Shown piece after piece: positions 1 through 10,912 of a stretch of 35,260 nucleotides of DNA. The stretch spans positions 1-35,260 of the forward strand of contig WION01000544.1 in the NCBI GenBank assembly GCA_015039365.1. The letters run 5' to 3'. The position numbers and the translations under genes were made by a program. This DNA comes from Amanita rubescens (taxonomy: Eukaryota > Basidiomycota > Agaricomycetes > Agaricales > Amanitaceae). The stretch's first letter is position 1. Every line of letters starts with the position of its first letter. The notes beneath the pieces were generated by a model. The model was given only the letters and a program-made list of their open reading frames with translations. It made no database searches and was not told the DNA's origin.

Positions 1-94
1 GGCTCTAATATGACTAGGTAGGTAGAATGTAGTCTCCCGTAGTCAGACCAATAAATTCGGTCTTTTTTGACGTGATGCACGACGACGGTAGAAT

Positions 95-125
95 GCAGCC
101 ACGCGTTCTTGAATATAAAAAACAT
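95..125 (+). promoter_or_regulatory. dispersed promoter-like repeat with TATA motif
   Basis: A CCACGCGTTC block is followed by GAATATAAAAAAC. The same combination, with small changes, lies upstream of copy A of the large ankyrin gene (4673-4785) and of the nuclease-like gene (20078-20105). Here it is about 200 nt upstream of the broken F-box gene, farther than usual for a TATA box, so it may be a stray copy of the repeat rather than the working promoter of that gene. Confidence 0.45.
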
Positions 126-317
126 AAGGTGCGGAGGTTGGTCGGGTGATGGAAGATGGTGTACGGCCGCGCGAGTTTTAACGGCCTCCGGGCTTCCCCT
201 GATCACTCAATCACACGCCAGCTCTATCCCACCACCCATTCGACCGTCCTCGCTAGGTGAGTAGAGCAGCATCGGATGATATGTATACTCACGCACAATA
301 TCCAGTGATTTAGACTC

Positions 318-1651
318 ATGGATTCCTTACGGTTATCCAGGAGGGAAAAGTTGGCCCCCGTTAACGAAAGCGGTAGTATCGATGATCCCTTCAGACACTT
401 GCCAAACGAGTTGCTCGGCCGCGTTTTTGTTCTATGTTGTGACTCCCCACTCCGGGTGCTCAACAGCCAACTCGAAGTTCCGCATCAACAAATTATCTCT
501 CAAGTGTGTTCGAGGTGGCGCCAGGTCGCTTTAAGCATTGGTGCCCTATGGAGCAATGTTCACGTCGAAAAGTTTGATGCAAACGATCCGTCCTACCCGC
601 GTAGCCTACGCGTGTACCAGATGTGGGTCGATCGAGCTGGCGACTATCCATTGACTGTATCGATTACTGTTATTCTGCGCATCCCGACTTTTACAAAGTC
701 TTTCTGGACTTCATTGCTCCATTTCAGATTAAAAAGCTCGACATCGATTTGCCGTTCCATCGTTTGGTGGATTTACCGTCCTTGAACGTGGAAGAGTTTA
801 CGATTGCGGGGATCAACTTCCTACGGAAGAACGAGGACCGAATGGCATCTCAATTCATGGAAAAAACACGACGCATTTGTATTGGGAATGTTTTAACATC
901 TTCGGAAGAGTGCGAGCCGAAGTTCAAAGAGTTGTTTTTGTCGTGGCACCAGTTGCGGTCTTTCGAGTGTGACTCTTACAGCGTGTCCCTTTCAACCTGG
1001 TTGAATGTCTTGGGCCAATCTGGGACGGTTCAGTATCTCGAATGGTGCCATTTGACCATAGCCAATGCAGGAAGTGGACCACTGGTTAGGGTTTGTATGC
1101 CCAATCTGCACTTTCTCAGCTTGAAACTGGTAGATGTGCAACCAGATGTCGTCATTCCTCTAATTGCGGTTCCCAATATCACCACCCTCGAAATCTCTTT
1201 CCAGGATGATTGGGAGTCTTCCGATCCATATAATGTTATAAAACGGCACTACAATTTACGTCAATTGCATCAAATCCGGTTTCGGGGCCCGGGATTTCCC
1301 CTCTGCATTGGACAGATTCTGGCAGACGCGCCTATGATCCATACATTGGTCCTACAGTGCAAGCCTATATTGGATACCCAAGATCGGGAGGGTATTGCTA
1401 GCGGGCGGTTAGGACGTTGCCTTACGACACTGCGTGTCAATCGTTGCAGCAACTTAGAAGAATGGCTTGATATGATCGAGACTCGACAAAGGAATGTGAA
1501 ATCGGCAGTCATGAAAGCGTCGAACTGGCAAGAAATGTTTACGGGGATAAAATCGGTTGAAGTATTGTTAGTGCCATACAGTGCTACTAGGGACTATAAG
1601 GAAAGAGTGGCTACTCTGAAGTCACTTGGTACCACTCTCAAATTCGTTTGA
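318..1651 (+). pseudogene. F-box protein gene with internal frameshift
   Basis: This is a member of the agaricomycete F-box family; such proteins usually recruit substrates to SCF (Skp1-Cullin-F-box) ubiquitin ligases. The start at 318 gives an N-terminus with the F-box core HLPNELLGRVFVL (about residues 27-39), then VCSRWRQVAL and VYQMWVDRAGDYPLTVSI. Similarity to the two minus-strand F-box genes at 15-18.6 kb then continues in another frame from about position 675 (HPDFYKVFLDFIAPFQIKKL) to the stop at 1651, ending YKERVATLKSLGTTLKFV as in those paralogues. The first frame ends at a stop at 783-785. I found no GT-AG intron that repairs the frame: the obvious one, 657-698, is 42 nt and keeps it. 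A single-base deletion near 660-690, or a sequencing error, is the simplest reading. Unlike its paralogues it lacks the coiled-coil stretch before the F-box. Confidence 0.75.
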
Positions 1652-1959
1652 GAGAAAAAAGGGAATGAGAGTAGAATGCCGCGAGATGAAATGCGGAAAT
1701 CTGCTCGTAGCGTTTACCTGACTACGTATGTTATTTTTGGAAATACGCAAGCCTAATAGCACGTGCGTTCAGGGATCCCTTCCTGAGCGCGTTCAGACGC
1801 CATGTTGCCAAGTGCCGGTCGTGAGAAGTTTATCTGTCCCCAATTTCTTCAGGTGCATTCCTGACATGCGCCTGTCGTATCTGCACGCCTGGCTGGCGCT
1901 TGGAATCCCTCAAACTTCACCAATTCCGTTCCGGGCGCACTAGCGCTTTCACGTAAGCA
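1652..1959. other. intergenic, nothing recognised
   Basis: The stretch between the F-box relic and the saposin-like fragment holds only short open frames with no recognisable protein pattern. Confidence 0.5.
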
Positions 1960-2446
1960 TTGTCGCCAATACATCCCCCTTCGACCTATGGTATGATATT
2001 TAACAATGATTGGACACATGATCCTGTTCTGAAATCGACATTCCCGGCCGACCTGACGGATCCCAACACGATTCCAACTGAGAACCATGATCCGGTTTAC
2101 TACCCCGAACCCAAGGAGCATTTGACTCAACAGCAGGCCCAAGCCGTGATTCAAGAAGGCATCGCGAACGTGGCCAAGGTGCTCCAAGCAAATGACGGTT
2201 CTAGCACCTGTACCCAGTGTCAAAACGCCTTGGCCGCAGCTCAACTGGCCGTTCAGTCGGCGCCGTCGTTGGTTCCGGATGCCATGGTTTCCCTATGCAA
2301 ATCTGCCCAGTTCGCCTCTAATACGTCTTGCGAAAACGACTTCAACGCGACCAACTTTAGAGCTGTTTGGACGACCGTACTCTACTTTGCTGGCTTAGAT
2401 GGGCAATATATCTGTCGTGCCATCGGCAGCATCTGCCCGGAGCCGC
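1960..2446 (+). pseudogene. acid-sphingomyelinase-like saposin-domain fragment
   Basis: The frame encodes CTQCQNALAAAQLAV, then SLCKSAQF, SCENDF and GQYICRAIGSICPEP. This spacing of cysteines fits the saposin-B-type domain before the metallophosphoesterase domain of fungal acid sphingomyelinase-like phosphodiesterases. There is no in-frame ATG until 1993, no signal peptide can be seen, and the phosphoesterase domain is absent: directly after CPEP the sequence passes into a purine-rich repeat. I read it as a captured or truncated gene fragment. The family call rests on recalled domain architecture. Confidence 0.55.
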
Positions 2447-2460
2447 AGAGGCTGGGGCGC

Positions 2461-2620
2461 GCAAATAAGGGTGCAGAGGTAAGAGCGCGGGGGTAAGAGC
2501 GCGGAGGGAAGGGTGCAGGGGTAAGGGCACGGAGGTAAGAGCGTGGCATGGTAGGGGAGAGGTGGGGATGACGTATGAGGTGCGAGGTGGGAAAGGCAGT
2601 GCGAGGTGGGTAGGATGTGC
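2461..2620 (+). repeat. degenerate G-rich minisatellite
   Basis: Imperfect units built around GGTAAGAGCGCGG and GGGTGCAGGGGTAAGG recur about every 14-18 nt, grading into GTGGGGA/GCGAGGTGGG blocks. The repeat begins where the saposin-like reading frame loses family similarity, so it marks the break in that gene. Confidence 0.6.
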
Positions 2621-3631
2621 GTTACTGACGATTAGGCTGATGTGTTCGTTGATATCAGGAAAGTTGCCGAGGGGAAAGGTTTCAGATGGGATTGGGGTAG
2701 GAGGAAGTTAAGTTGTATTTGGCGAGGAGAGTCCCGCAAGATTTCGTCGTGAGATGAAAGGCATCCTCTCGGGCAAGAAGTCGAAGTAAGGTTTGTCAGT
2801 TCTGCGGAGACGGTTGTCTTGTCCATGGTTATGATGATTCAGCTTCGGTGGATGGATGAAGTGAGGTACCCATCCTCTGCCTTGCAGAACAGGGCTTTGC
2901 CGTCGTCGAATGAAGGGGATTGACAAGTGTTAAAGGGTGCCCTTTCTTGGCGCAAACGGCGCACGCGGCAGTCAAAGGATCGTCGCCATGACGGTTGTGA
3001 AAGGGCCGAGATGCGGAAGGTTTGGCCAGAGAAGGGTTTCAGGAAATCTGGAGGATTGGGACGAGTGTTTGAAGTATTTTATTTCGATTTCCCGAATCGC
3101 TTTGTAGTGTTTTGAATTCAAATGGGTCCGAGGGTGGTCTTCATGAATTTGTAGGTCGACGGGATTGATAGCCTCGAAGTTCTCCTCCGAATCCTCGCGC
3201 CCATCCAGGTAGGAGAAACGGTCGGATCAGTGCTTGTGCCAGGAGGTCCGGCCTACCTCGTTACAGAAGCGCATATATAATTACTGGCTGCCTGAGTTCG
3301 CTTCATGTGGGTTAGATCCTTCTCAGAACGGTACAAACATTTGGGACTGGGAGGTGTCAGGAGTTCTGACAGCTATGCTGGAGCGGTCCGTGAAAAGGAG
3401 CTTCTTAAATGAGAGGGAACCCAGTTTCGGACGCATATAGGTCAAGGTGGTAGACGCTGAAGCCGGGATTTGTGGCTGAGATTCGGCCGGAGTGATCATC
3501 TTTTTCTGTTGAGAAAATGTTGGCGACGACGAGATGGAGGAGTGAAAGGAAAGACGCGTCGCGAGCGCTTATCCTTAGATAATCCGGCTAGCCGGTTATC
3601 TTGATCCGACCAATGCGAACAACTTGGCGTT
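2621..3631. other. intergenic, no gene recognised
   Basis: About 1 kb with only short open frames on both strands (longest about 70 codons) and no family pattern or conserved splice structure. Confidence 0.5.
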
Positions 3632-3925
3632 CATAAAAAGGCACAGGTAAGCGTTAGCTCTTGAAGCTTGAAGCTTGAAGCTTGAAGCTCAAGCGTTCTT
3701 TGCGTTGTTGCCAACAGCCCCCAGTGTCAACCTCCATGACATCCTGCAGCCTTCCTTGGACGATGAAATGGAGTTGCGTCGCTTGCTGGCGGCTGATCGA
3801 TCCAACGCTAGACTCGTCGGCCCTCGTCGACGTGTCACGTCTTTGAAGCGCCTTCTGACATCAGGACAACCTGCGCTCGCGTCGTCAAAAAACCTCAACG
3901 CGAAATACATGGATCCCGGGCGGCA
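3632..3925 (+). pseudogene. decayed promoter and first-exon fragment of the large ankyrin gene
   Basis: The segment begins with CATAAAAAGGCACAGGTAAGC and CGTTAGCTC, matching the TATA region of copy A at 4770-4800. After four GAAGCTT-type tandem units (about 3660-3690) it matches the first exon of copy A: AQAFF, a shortened SVNLHDILQPSLDDEMELRR, then LLAADRSNAR. Deletions relative to 4838-5100 break the frame after this, although LNAKY is recovered near 3896. It ends near 3925 with no later exons. It is a 5' remnant of an extra gene copy. Confidence 0.8.
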
Positions 3926-4507
3926 TAGCAGGTGGGCGAAAGCGTTAGAAGTAAGGGAGAGTTTGTGAGGACAGCGGAAGGAACTTGGCAGACTGCCAAG
4001 GCTTCAGGATCGAGAAACGTTGCGACTGTGCAGCCTTCGTCGCATGAAGTCTGTTGAGGCGGGAACGGAAGGCGAGTTGGTGGATGTGGGGGACGGTTCA
4101 GATGGTTTGCAGGGTCAGGGTGTACCTGGACTGGTCATGAGAGCAGCTCGGGGGCTGTGGAACAACCCATCATGGATTCTTTGCAGAATCTGGGAAGGAT
4201 CCTGATAATGCGTTCAACGCCATCTGATTCGGGCAGGTCCATCCTCGGCGACTTCGTCTTTACAAAATGGTACTTAAGTGAGGGTTATTTCTGCTCCGCG
4301 CGCAATAGCTGATGTTTTTTTTTGGGGGGGTGGTCTAGGGTTAAACGTGTATGATACATCTCGAAGTCATATCTCAAGTTCCCAAACGTGATGTTGGTTT
4401 TATGTATCCTTACGGCGTATTGCGGTGGGAATAGGGTTGATAAGAATCTGTAAAGTTTATAATTGAGTCACGATAAGCGGCACGGCTTGTCGAGTCACAA
4501 ACGACGA
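3926..4507. other. intergenic, homopolymer tract only
   Basis: No gene was recognised. A run of T (9) directly followed by a run of G (7) lies at about 4315-4330; such tracts are prone to slippage. Confidence 0.5.
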
Positions 4508-4837
4508 TGAGCGCCAAATTTGCCTAATAAAGTAGAAAACGCGTCGCGTCGGGCTCACAGCCCGCCGTGTGACCACCGGTTACATAGGTAATTACTAATC
4601 AATATGTTGTCGTTGAAACGTTGACAACCTAACTCAAATATATGACAGTAACTATGACTAGGTATAATGCGGCCACGCGTTCTATGCCATTCTCTGAATA
4701 TGTCTTGTCATTGTCGTTGACAACCTGACTCAGATATGACAGTAACTATGATCAGGCCAATCATTCTCTGAATATAAAAAGACACAGGTACTCGTTAGCT
4801 CCCTCAATTCTTTTTCTATTCACTAACTACTTTCTCG
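4508..4837 (+). promoter_or_regulatory. repeat-rich upstream region of ankyrin gene copy A
   Basis: The block TTTGCCTAATAAAGTAG followed by AAAACGCGTCGCGTCGGGCT (about 4517-4553) recurs at 19976-20011 upstream of the nuclease-like gene. Two direct repeats follow, each with TTGACAACCT then TATGACAGTAACTATGA, at about 4605-4660 and 4705-4755. A TATA box (TATAAAAAG) lies at 4773-4781, about 60 nt before the ATG at 4838. The shared pieces imply that copy A and the nuclease-like gene may be controlled alike; copy B does not share them. Confidence 0.6.
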
Positions 4838-7800
4838 ATGATTCAAACAGCCGAAGCTCAAGCGTTCTTGTATCGCATTGCGTCGTTGCCGAGGGGACCC
4901 GGTGTCAACCTCGACGAGGTCTTGCAGCCTTCTTTGGACGATGAAACGGAGTTGCGTCGCTTGCTGGCAACCGACCGATCCAACACCAGATTATCCAACC
5001 CTTACGTCGGCCTCGTCAACGTCTTTGAAGCGCCTTCTGATATCAGGACAACCCGCGCCCGTGTCGTCAAAGATGATCAGGACCTCAACGCGAAATACGT
5101 TATGCCCGTTCCTGAAGATAAGAGAAAAAAGGAAGGCGAGCCGTGTATGGTCTCGGACTTGGACGAATTCAAGAAGAATTGGAGCATTTTCTCGGAGGGA
5201 TCGTTGTCGCAACTCAAGGATTGGAGCAACGTCATCGCGGCTGGTGGATCTGTCTTGGCTTGCTTAACTCCGCTTTCGGATGCGGATAAGGCGTCGAAGA
5301 GGGCAATCAGGAAATATTATCATTCGGCTGCCTACCCCACTTCAGATGTAGACCTTTTTTTGTGGGGCTTGACTCCCGAACAGGTTAGTAGTTCATATCC
5401 TTGCTTGTGGACCGCTGAGATTAACGTATTGGATATACATAGGCAGAGAAGAAGATAGTCGCAATCTATGGGGCTGTTCGTGATTCTGTCCCTTGGGATG
5501 TTACATGTGTTCGAACAAAGAACGCTATATCAATCCACTGTAAGTTACCTTCCTTGCCTTCCGCTTCAGGTAACTGATAATGCATCGTAGCCCAATATCC
5601 CTACCGCTCTGTACAAATCGTTCTCCGCCTCTATCATTCCCCTGCTGAAATCCTCGCGGGTTTCGATATCGACGCTCCGTGTTGTGCCTACGATGGTACA
5701 CGTGTATGGGCAAACCCAAGAGCTATCGTCGCCATGATGCGTCAATGCAATACTACCGACGTTACCCGTAGATCTCCGTCCTATGAAGTCCGATTGTCAA
5801 AGTATGCTAGGCGCGGTTTCGAAGTCTACGTCCCGAGCCTTGCCAGAGCTGACGTCGACCCTACTGTAAGTATTGTCTCTTATCCTTTGGGACCTTCTGA
5901 GCTGACGGTTTTGAAGATATTCGAACGTTCGATTGTGAGGGTAGAAGGATTGGCAAGGCTTTTGGTGCTTGAGAGATTGGCTACGTTTGATGAACGCCAG
6001 TCGTTCCTGCAGGCTCGTCGTGAGCTTCGCGGACGTCCGGGTGCCCCCCGGAGATCTAGGAAAATGAAGCGCAAGTTCAAGAACGACCTCAAGTCTCTCG
6101 GTGAACTCGAAGAGCTTGAAATGAATGATTACGACGTTGGTTCTTTGCATATACCCTATGGTCCCGGATGGGACGCTCGTAGAATCGATAAATTGATCTA
6201 CCAAACAGTACGTCGGTCATTGCTCTTCTATCCATTCTTTCTGATTTTATTGCAGGATTTGGGCATGAATTGTATGCTTCCATTCTCCGGAATTGTTGTC
6301 ATCCTAATTCTTATCGCAAGCTACATTCAATCCCAAGAACAAAGGAAGAAGATTGCACCGCCATCCCGCTTTCTTCGGCACTATTGAAGAATGCATGGAA
6401 GATTGTTGCGAAGTAAGTCAAGCCGAGCCTCGATGTTAACATGCTAATAGTTGTTGTAACAGTGTTGTTCTGAACCAATCGACGACGCAGAGCGTGAATT
6501 GCAAACCAAGGAGGACGAGGTTTACATACGTGGCCGTATTGCGTCCGTGTTCTTTTCATGACCCGCTTTGTGTCTACTTATATCACCCTAGCTTTATGCA
6601 AGAAAATCCAGGTCGTCAGATCATTACGGGCAGTTTTAACCCCATTGATGTGGGAGAATGGAGCGCTCAAGTTTACATTGGACCAACCGAGCGTCTCTTT
6701 GCCGCGATCGCTGCTCATGACAGGTCTACCGTTGTCGACACGATTAAAGAAGGCGTGGATGTCAACCGCCGAGATCATGTCGGACGTTCACCACTCCATT
6801 TCGCCATCTTTTGCAATGCAACGGAGATCGCTTGCGATGTTGTGGATGCTGGTGCTAGGATGACAGCTCGACTCGTCGACGGACGGACGTCGTTGCATCT
6901 CGCAATCCAGCACGATCAAGTGACGATTGTCCGTAAATTATTGGAAAGGAGTGCACAGAACCAAGAAGCGACGAACGCGGGGACCAAAGGAAAACATGAT
7001 GATGAGAAGGAGAAGAAGGAGCGAGAACGTCCCTCGTCCGAGGATGATTGGAGTTCTGAAGATGACGGAGTAATGGATGTTGACGAAGAAGAAGAAGACG
7101 AGGAGGACGAGGACGATATGGACGAAGATGACGATGACGATGACGAAGATGAAGATGACAACAAGTCTCTTTCAAAAGCGAAAGAAGAAAAGCAAGAAGC
7201 ACCCACCAGTGATGAAATCCCGGACGATAATACCATCGAACCTGATGTATTTGATCTCAACGCCGTTGATTGGGATTTCGGCTTGACCCCCTTGGCATAC
7301 GCTGTTATCTTCGCCTCGGTTTCTATCCTCGAAGATCTCATTGCGGCTGGTGTCGACGTCAAGGCGTCGACTCAGAGTAGTGCTTTGGGTGTTCATCCAT
7401 TGGCGTTGACAATGCTCAGGCCAGACGAAGACGAAGCTTGTGTGATTGCAGAAAGATTGATTCTGGGCGGCGCAACTTCTTCTCCCGCCGATGGTCAATT
7501 CCGCACCATCTTTTACCGTGTCGTTGCTGCGAAGAAAGCTAAACTTGCCTCAACTATCATGAGGTGTGATCCTAACGCAAACGTCGTCATCAATTTTCCA
7601 TGCATCGCATGGTCCAAAGTCATATTCCCCCTTGTCGTTGCCATCCATGAGCGGGATTATTCGATGACGGCCGCGCTTCTTGCATACGGTGCCAGGCTCG
7701 AACCTCTCGAAGAGGATATCACTAAGGCCATCGCAACGAGGTTTGTCACATATAGTTCTAGAATCATTTATAGTCTGATAAATGCGTTATTACAGGCCTA

Positions 7801-10748
7801 TAAAAGACACTCGCTATCTATTTCCTCAACCGATGGGCAACCTTCTCAAAAGAACATATCGTCCTCTCGAGACAGCTCTTAACCGCCATGACGATATCGT
7901 CCAACTGCTTATTTCGTTGGGTGCCGATGTCAATACTGGCATTCTTGCCACCTATGCCGATTATGTTAAGGAGGACGACAAGCGAAGTATTATCGATTGG
8001 GTCAATGTAGCTATTCAAGCCATGGAAATGGAGATAAAGCGCGGAGAGAAAGTGAAAGAGCCAGAACCTGTGGACGTTTCAAAGCTGACGAACTGGAAAG
8101 AATATGCCACTGTTTCCGTTAGAATTGCGAATCCTCGTCTGTCGACCGAAAGACGGATTACCGAAGTCGAACGCATGAAAAGAACCAAGCAATATTTTGA
8201 CGACATCAAAGAGCTTCTTGTTTCTATTGGCGCTAAGACGTGGACTGAGCTAGGAGGCGTCGAAAAAACAAAGTCCGACGCAACCGGGAAGGCACTCCTT
8301 GGAAAGAATCTCGCCGGGCCCGATCCTGAAACACCTTTCGAAGATTATGAGTTTGCTTCTTTATTGAATTCTTTTACCAGTCTTCCGCGTCATTTGATTC
8401 CGCGATACCACGAGCTCTGCGAGGCGTGCTTGAACGGTGACAACGAGAAAATTCAGGCATTGTGCCTCCCTCCCGAAGGTGCTCAAAATGACGAAATACC
8501 GCTTCAAATCACTGTTGTATTGCGGGATCCCCGAGGATATAACTTGACAGGTTTGTAAACGACTTTTTCATCGTGTGTCGACATTGACTTTGGTTTAGGT
8601 CTTACGCCATTCTCGATCGCTGTCGAGAGACGAAAGTGGGATACAGCACGTTTGATTCTCGCCATTGCTGTTGCTCAATACGAAGCCGATGAGAAAGAGG
8701 TTGTTTTCTCTGTTGATGACATGGATATTGGTAAATCTGCTGGTTTCAACGCGTCGGCTGTTCGTAACCTACGTTTTATAGATGACGATGGATCTGACAA
8801 TGAATCCGATTGTTCTTATGGTTCAGATGCAACTGTGGAGCAGAAGGGCAAGGAAAACTTATACGTTGACGTCGCCAAACGCCCTTCTACCATCAAGTGT
8901 GATGTAATGCCAGGTCTATTCTTTATGACACTTCGCCAATACGGTTATGTGTTTGATGGCCACTACCAGCACGAAACCGTTTTCAACAAGGTCATTAGAG
9001 AAGATGACTTTGAGGCGTTTGTGAAATTATTCAATATGACTATCAACCTTCCTACTCCCGAAAACATTTCCAACAATCTTACACCGTTGTTGCTATCATA
9101 CGATCGGTCAGATATGCTGAACGAACTTGTCAAGCGCACGGGCACAGGCATCGACCTTAAGACAGTGCGTCACGAGGCAGAGGATGCGATACCTGTGAAC
9201 GACGAGAATAAGCTCTATCTTGGACTAAAAGTTCATGGGAAGAAGCGCGCTGATCTGGCGAGAAAGAATGATCCAAACGCAGGGGTCGAGATACAGGAAC
9301 CGCCGTTACTGTGGAGAGCGTTGAGGGCCAACGCCGAAAAAGTTGTAGATTACCTGGCCGGCGAAAGGGCCTACGCTGCGTATCGCTCGTATGCCGCAAG
9401 CCACAACGATGAGCGAGCCGAACGTTTGAGAAGCGTAACAAATCTCAAGGAGCTTCTACCGCAGTGGCTCGGATTCAGAACCAACTCCTTGGGAGAGTCA
9501 CCTCTCACTGCAGCAGTGTTGTCCGGGAAGGTGGGACCACTCCAAATTCTCTTCGCCAAGCACAAGGATATGATGAAGGCTGCACTTCACGATAAGTACG
9601 TTTGCAACGATGTATTCGAATCCGGGCAAGACTGAACTGGCGAATCTTACAGGTATAAGATTGCTAATCTGAATATACTGCAAATTGCCATCAGAGCACG
9701 CACCAAGGTGGATACGGAGCTATTGGATTTCCTGTTGGCGAAGAATATCTCCCCTCTGGAGACTGATATCATTGGGTAAATCTTCCTGTTCTTTTATCTA
9801 TCCGATTAGCTAACGTACAATAGCCAAAATCCTTATCACTTCTTTTGCAAACGCCATAAATACCACCTTTTGGAACATTTACTCAAAAAACTCTCGTCCG
9901 ACGTTAACGAAGCCCTGTTCAAGCAACAAACCCACGGAAAGTTGAAAACCGTAAGCGTTTCTTATACATCATTAGAACACGAGAAGTGATCGATAAATTT
10001 ACAGCCATTGCACCTTGCAGTCGAAGCACGTTCCATCAAGACAGTTGAAATGCTTCTTGCTCGCTCGCACGTTGCAAACATGATCCGTGACTCTGACGGA
10101 TGTCTCCCGCTCCACATTGCGGTCCGTTGCGGTTCGTCGCGTATAGCAAAGATGTTGATCGACGCGTCCCCGTCTACGCTGTTCATGGAAGATGGTGTTG
10201 GCTCTACGGCATTCGAATCTGCCACTTTTAATCTCTTCCGTGAAAGAATGAATCATTTCTGTCTCGGTGCTCTTAACTCGGTTGGGACCTGTAATCTAAC
10301 CACAGCTGAGAAGGACCCGGAAAGGTTCGACTTGGCTCGTCTCGAAAAAGAATTACCTCAATTGCGAGAGACCATTGATTCGCTGCTGAAGGTCGGGAAA
10401 CTTCGCAAGGATACCAATTTAGAGAAGGAGCTCGTCAGATTTGCTGAAAAGATGGAAGACCATATACGAAGACTTCATCAGGCACCTGTGGCTGTCGAGC
10501 GGGAGGAGGAGAACCTGACTGATGTTCAAAATCATAATGCGACGTATGAAGTTATCAAGGAGGCCTTGGATCATGTCCAGGGCGAGCGCCGACTTGTGCA
10601 CCTCTTGGACGTCCAGAAATTGGTTGACGGCAGTTTGACGCGCAGCTATCGTCCGAAGAATAAAACCGTTGAGGATGATATGCAAAAGGAAGAGAAGGAG
10701 ACAGAGAACAGCTTTGTCGCAAAGCATGCAATTGTTGACATTGCGTAG
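4838..10748 (+). CDS. large ankyrin-repeat protein with nucleotidyltransferase-like N-terminal domain, copy A
   Basis: My spliced model has 14 exons: 4838-5383, 5443-5539, 5591-5865, 5917-6207, 6256-6271, 6321-6412, 6463-6542, 6592-7740, 7796-8550, 8599-8730, 8782-9595, 9653-9775, 9824-9950, 10005-10748. They join in frame to 1746 residues. Residues 1-440 hold GGS (136-138), SDVDLFLWG (D170, D172), QIVLRLYHSPAEILAGF and FDID (D240, D242), then RRSPSYEVRLSKYARRGF. The GGS...DxD pattern resembles the DNA-polymerase-beta-type nucleotidyltransferase fold. Ankyrin repeats begin near residue 498 (GRSPLHFAI, DGRTSLHLAI). An acidic linker rich in D, E and S spans about 600-690, and further repeats run to the C-terminus (KTPLHLAVEA, GCLPLHIAVR). 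The tail (about 1600-1700) looks like coiled coil. No signal peptide or membrane segment is visible, so it is probably cytosolic or nuclear. I recall similar ankyrin proteins in other fungi, uncharacterised. Substrate and activity are unknown. Confidence 0.85.
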
Positions 10749-10784
10749 AAAATGATGTGATGCATAGGGATTAGCGTACTAAAA

Positions 10785-10912
10785 TATATATGAGTCTGTT
10801 TTCTGCATTATTAAGAGTGGGACCGGTTGAAAGGGGGGGTGGTTCTTCAGAGTCGTACGAGGGCCGGACTCAGAGTGAGTCAGATTTACTGCTGCATTAA
10901 ATACATCAGATT
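10785..10912 (+). repeat. 3' flank of copy A, repeated at 19812-19934
   Basis: TGAGTCTGTTTTCTGCATTA, GTGGGACCGGTTGAA, GAGTGAGTCAGATTTAC and AATACATCAGATT occur here and in the same order at 19812-19934. The stretch starts about 40 nt after the stop codon of copy A, so it is probably its 3' untranslated and downstream region. The second occurrence has no gene body before it. Confidence 0.8.

Noticed and set aside
4315..4330. T-run followed by G-run as a terminator or structural element
   Set aside because: Far from any gene end that I can support; a homopolymer tract is sufficient explanation.
6256..6387. Reading-through frame with a hydrophobic run ([11 protein letters not shown]) as a membrane segment
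   Set aside because: The stretch is an intron with GTATGC donor, CTAAT branch site and CAAG acceptor; splicing gives a frame conserved in both copies, whereas read-through soon hits a stop.
6855..7362. Long minus-strand frames opposite the acidic linker (Ser-rich and Arg/His-rich)
   Set aside because: They are the antisense reading of GAN codons that encode D and E runs on the plus strand; the plus frame is conserved in copy B with matching splice sites.
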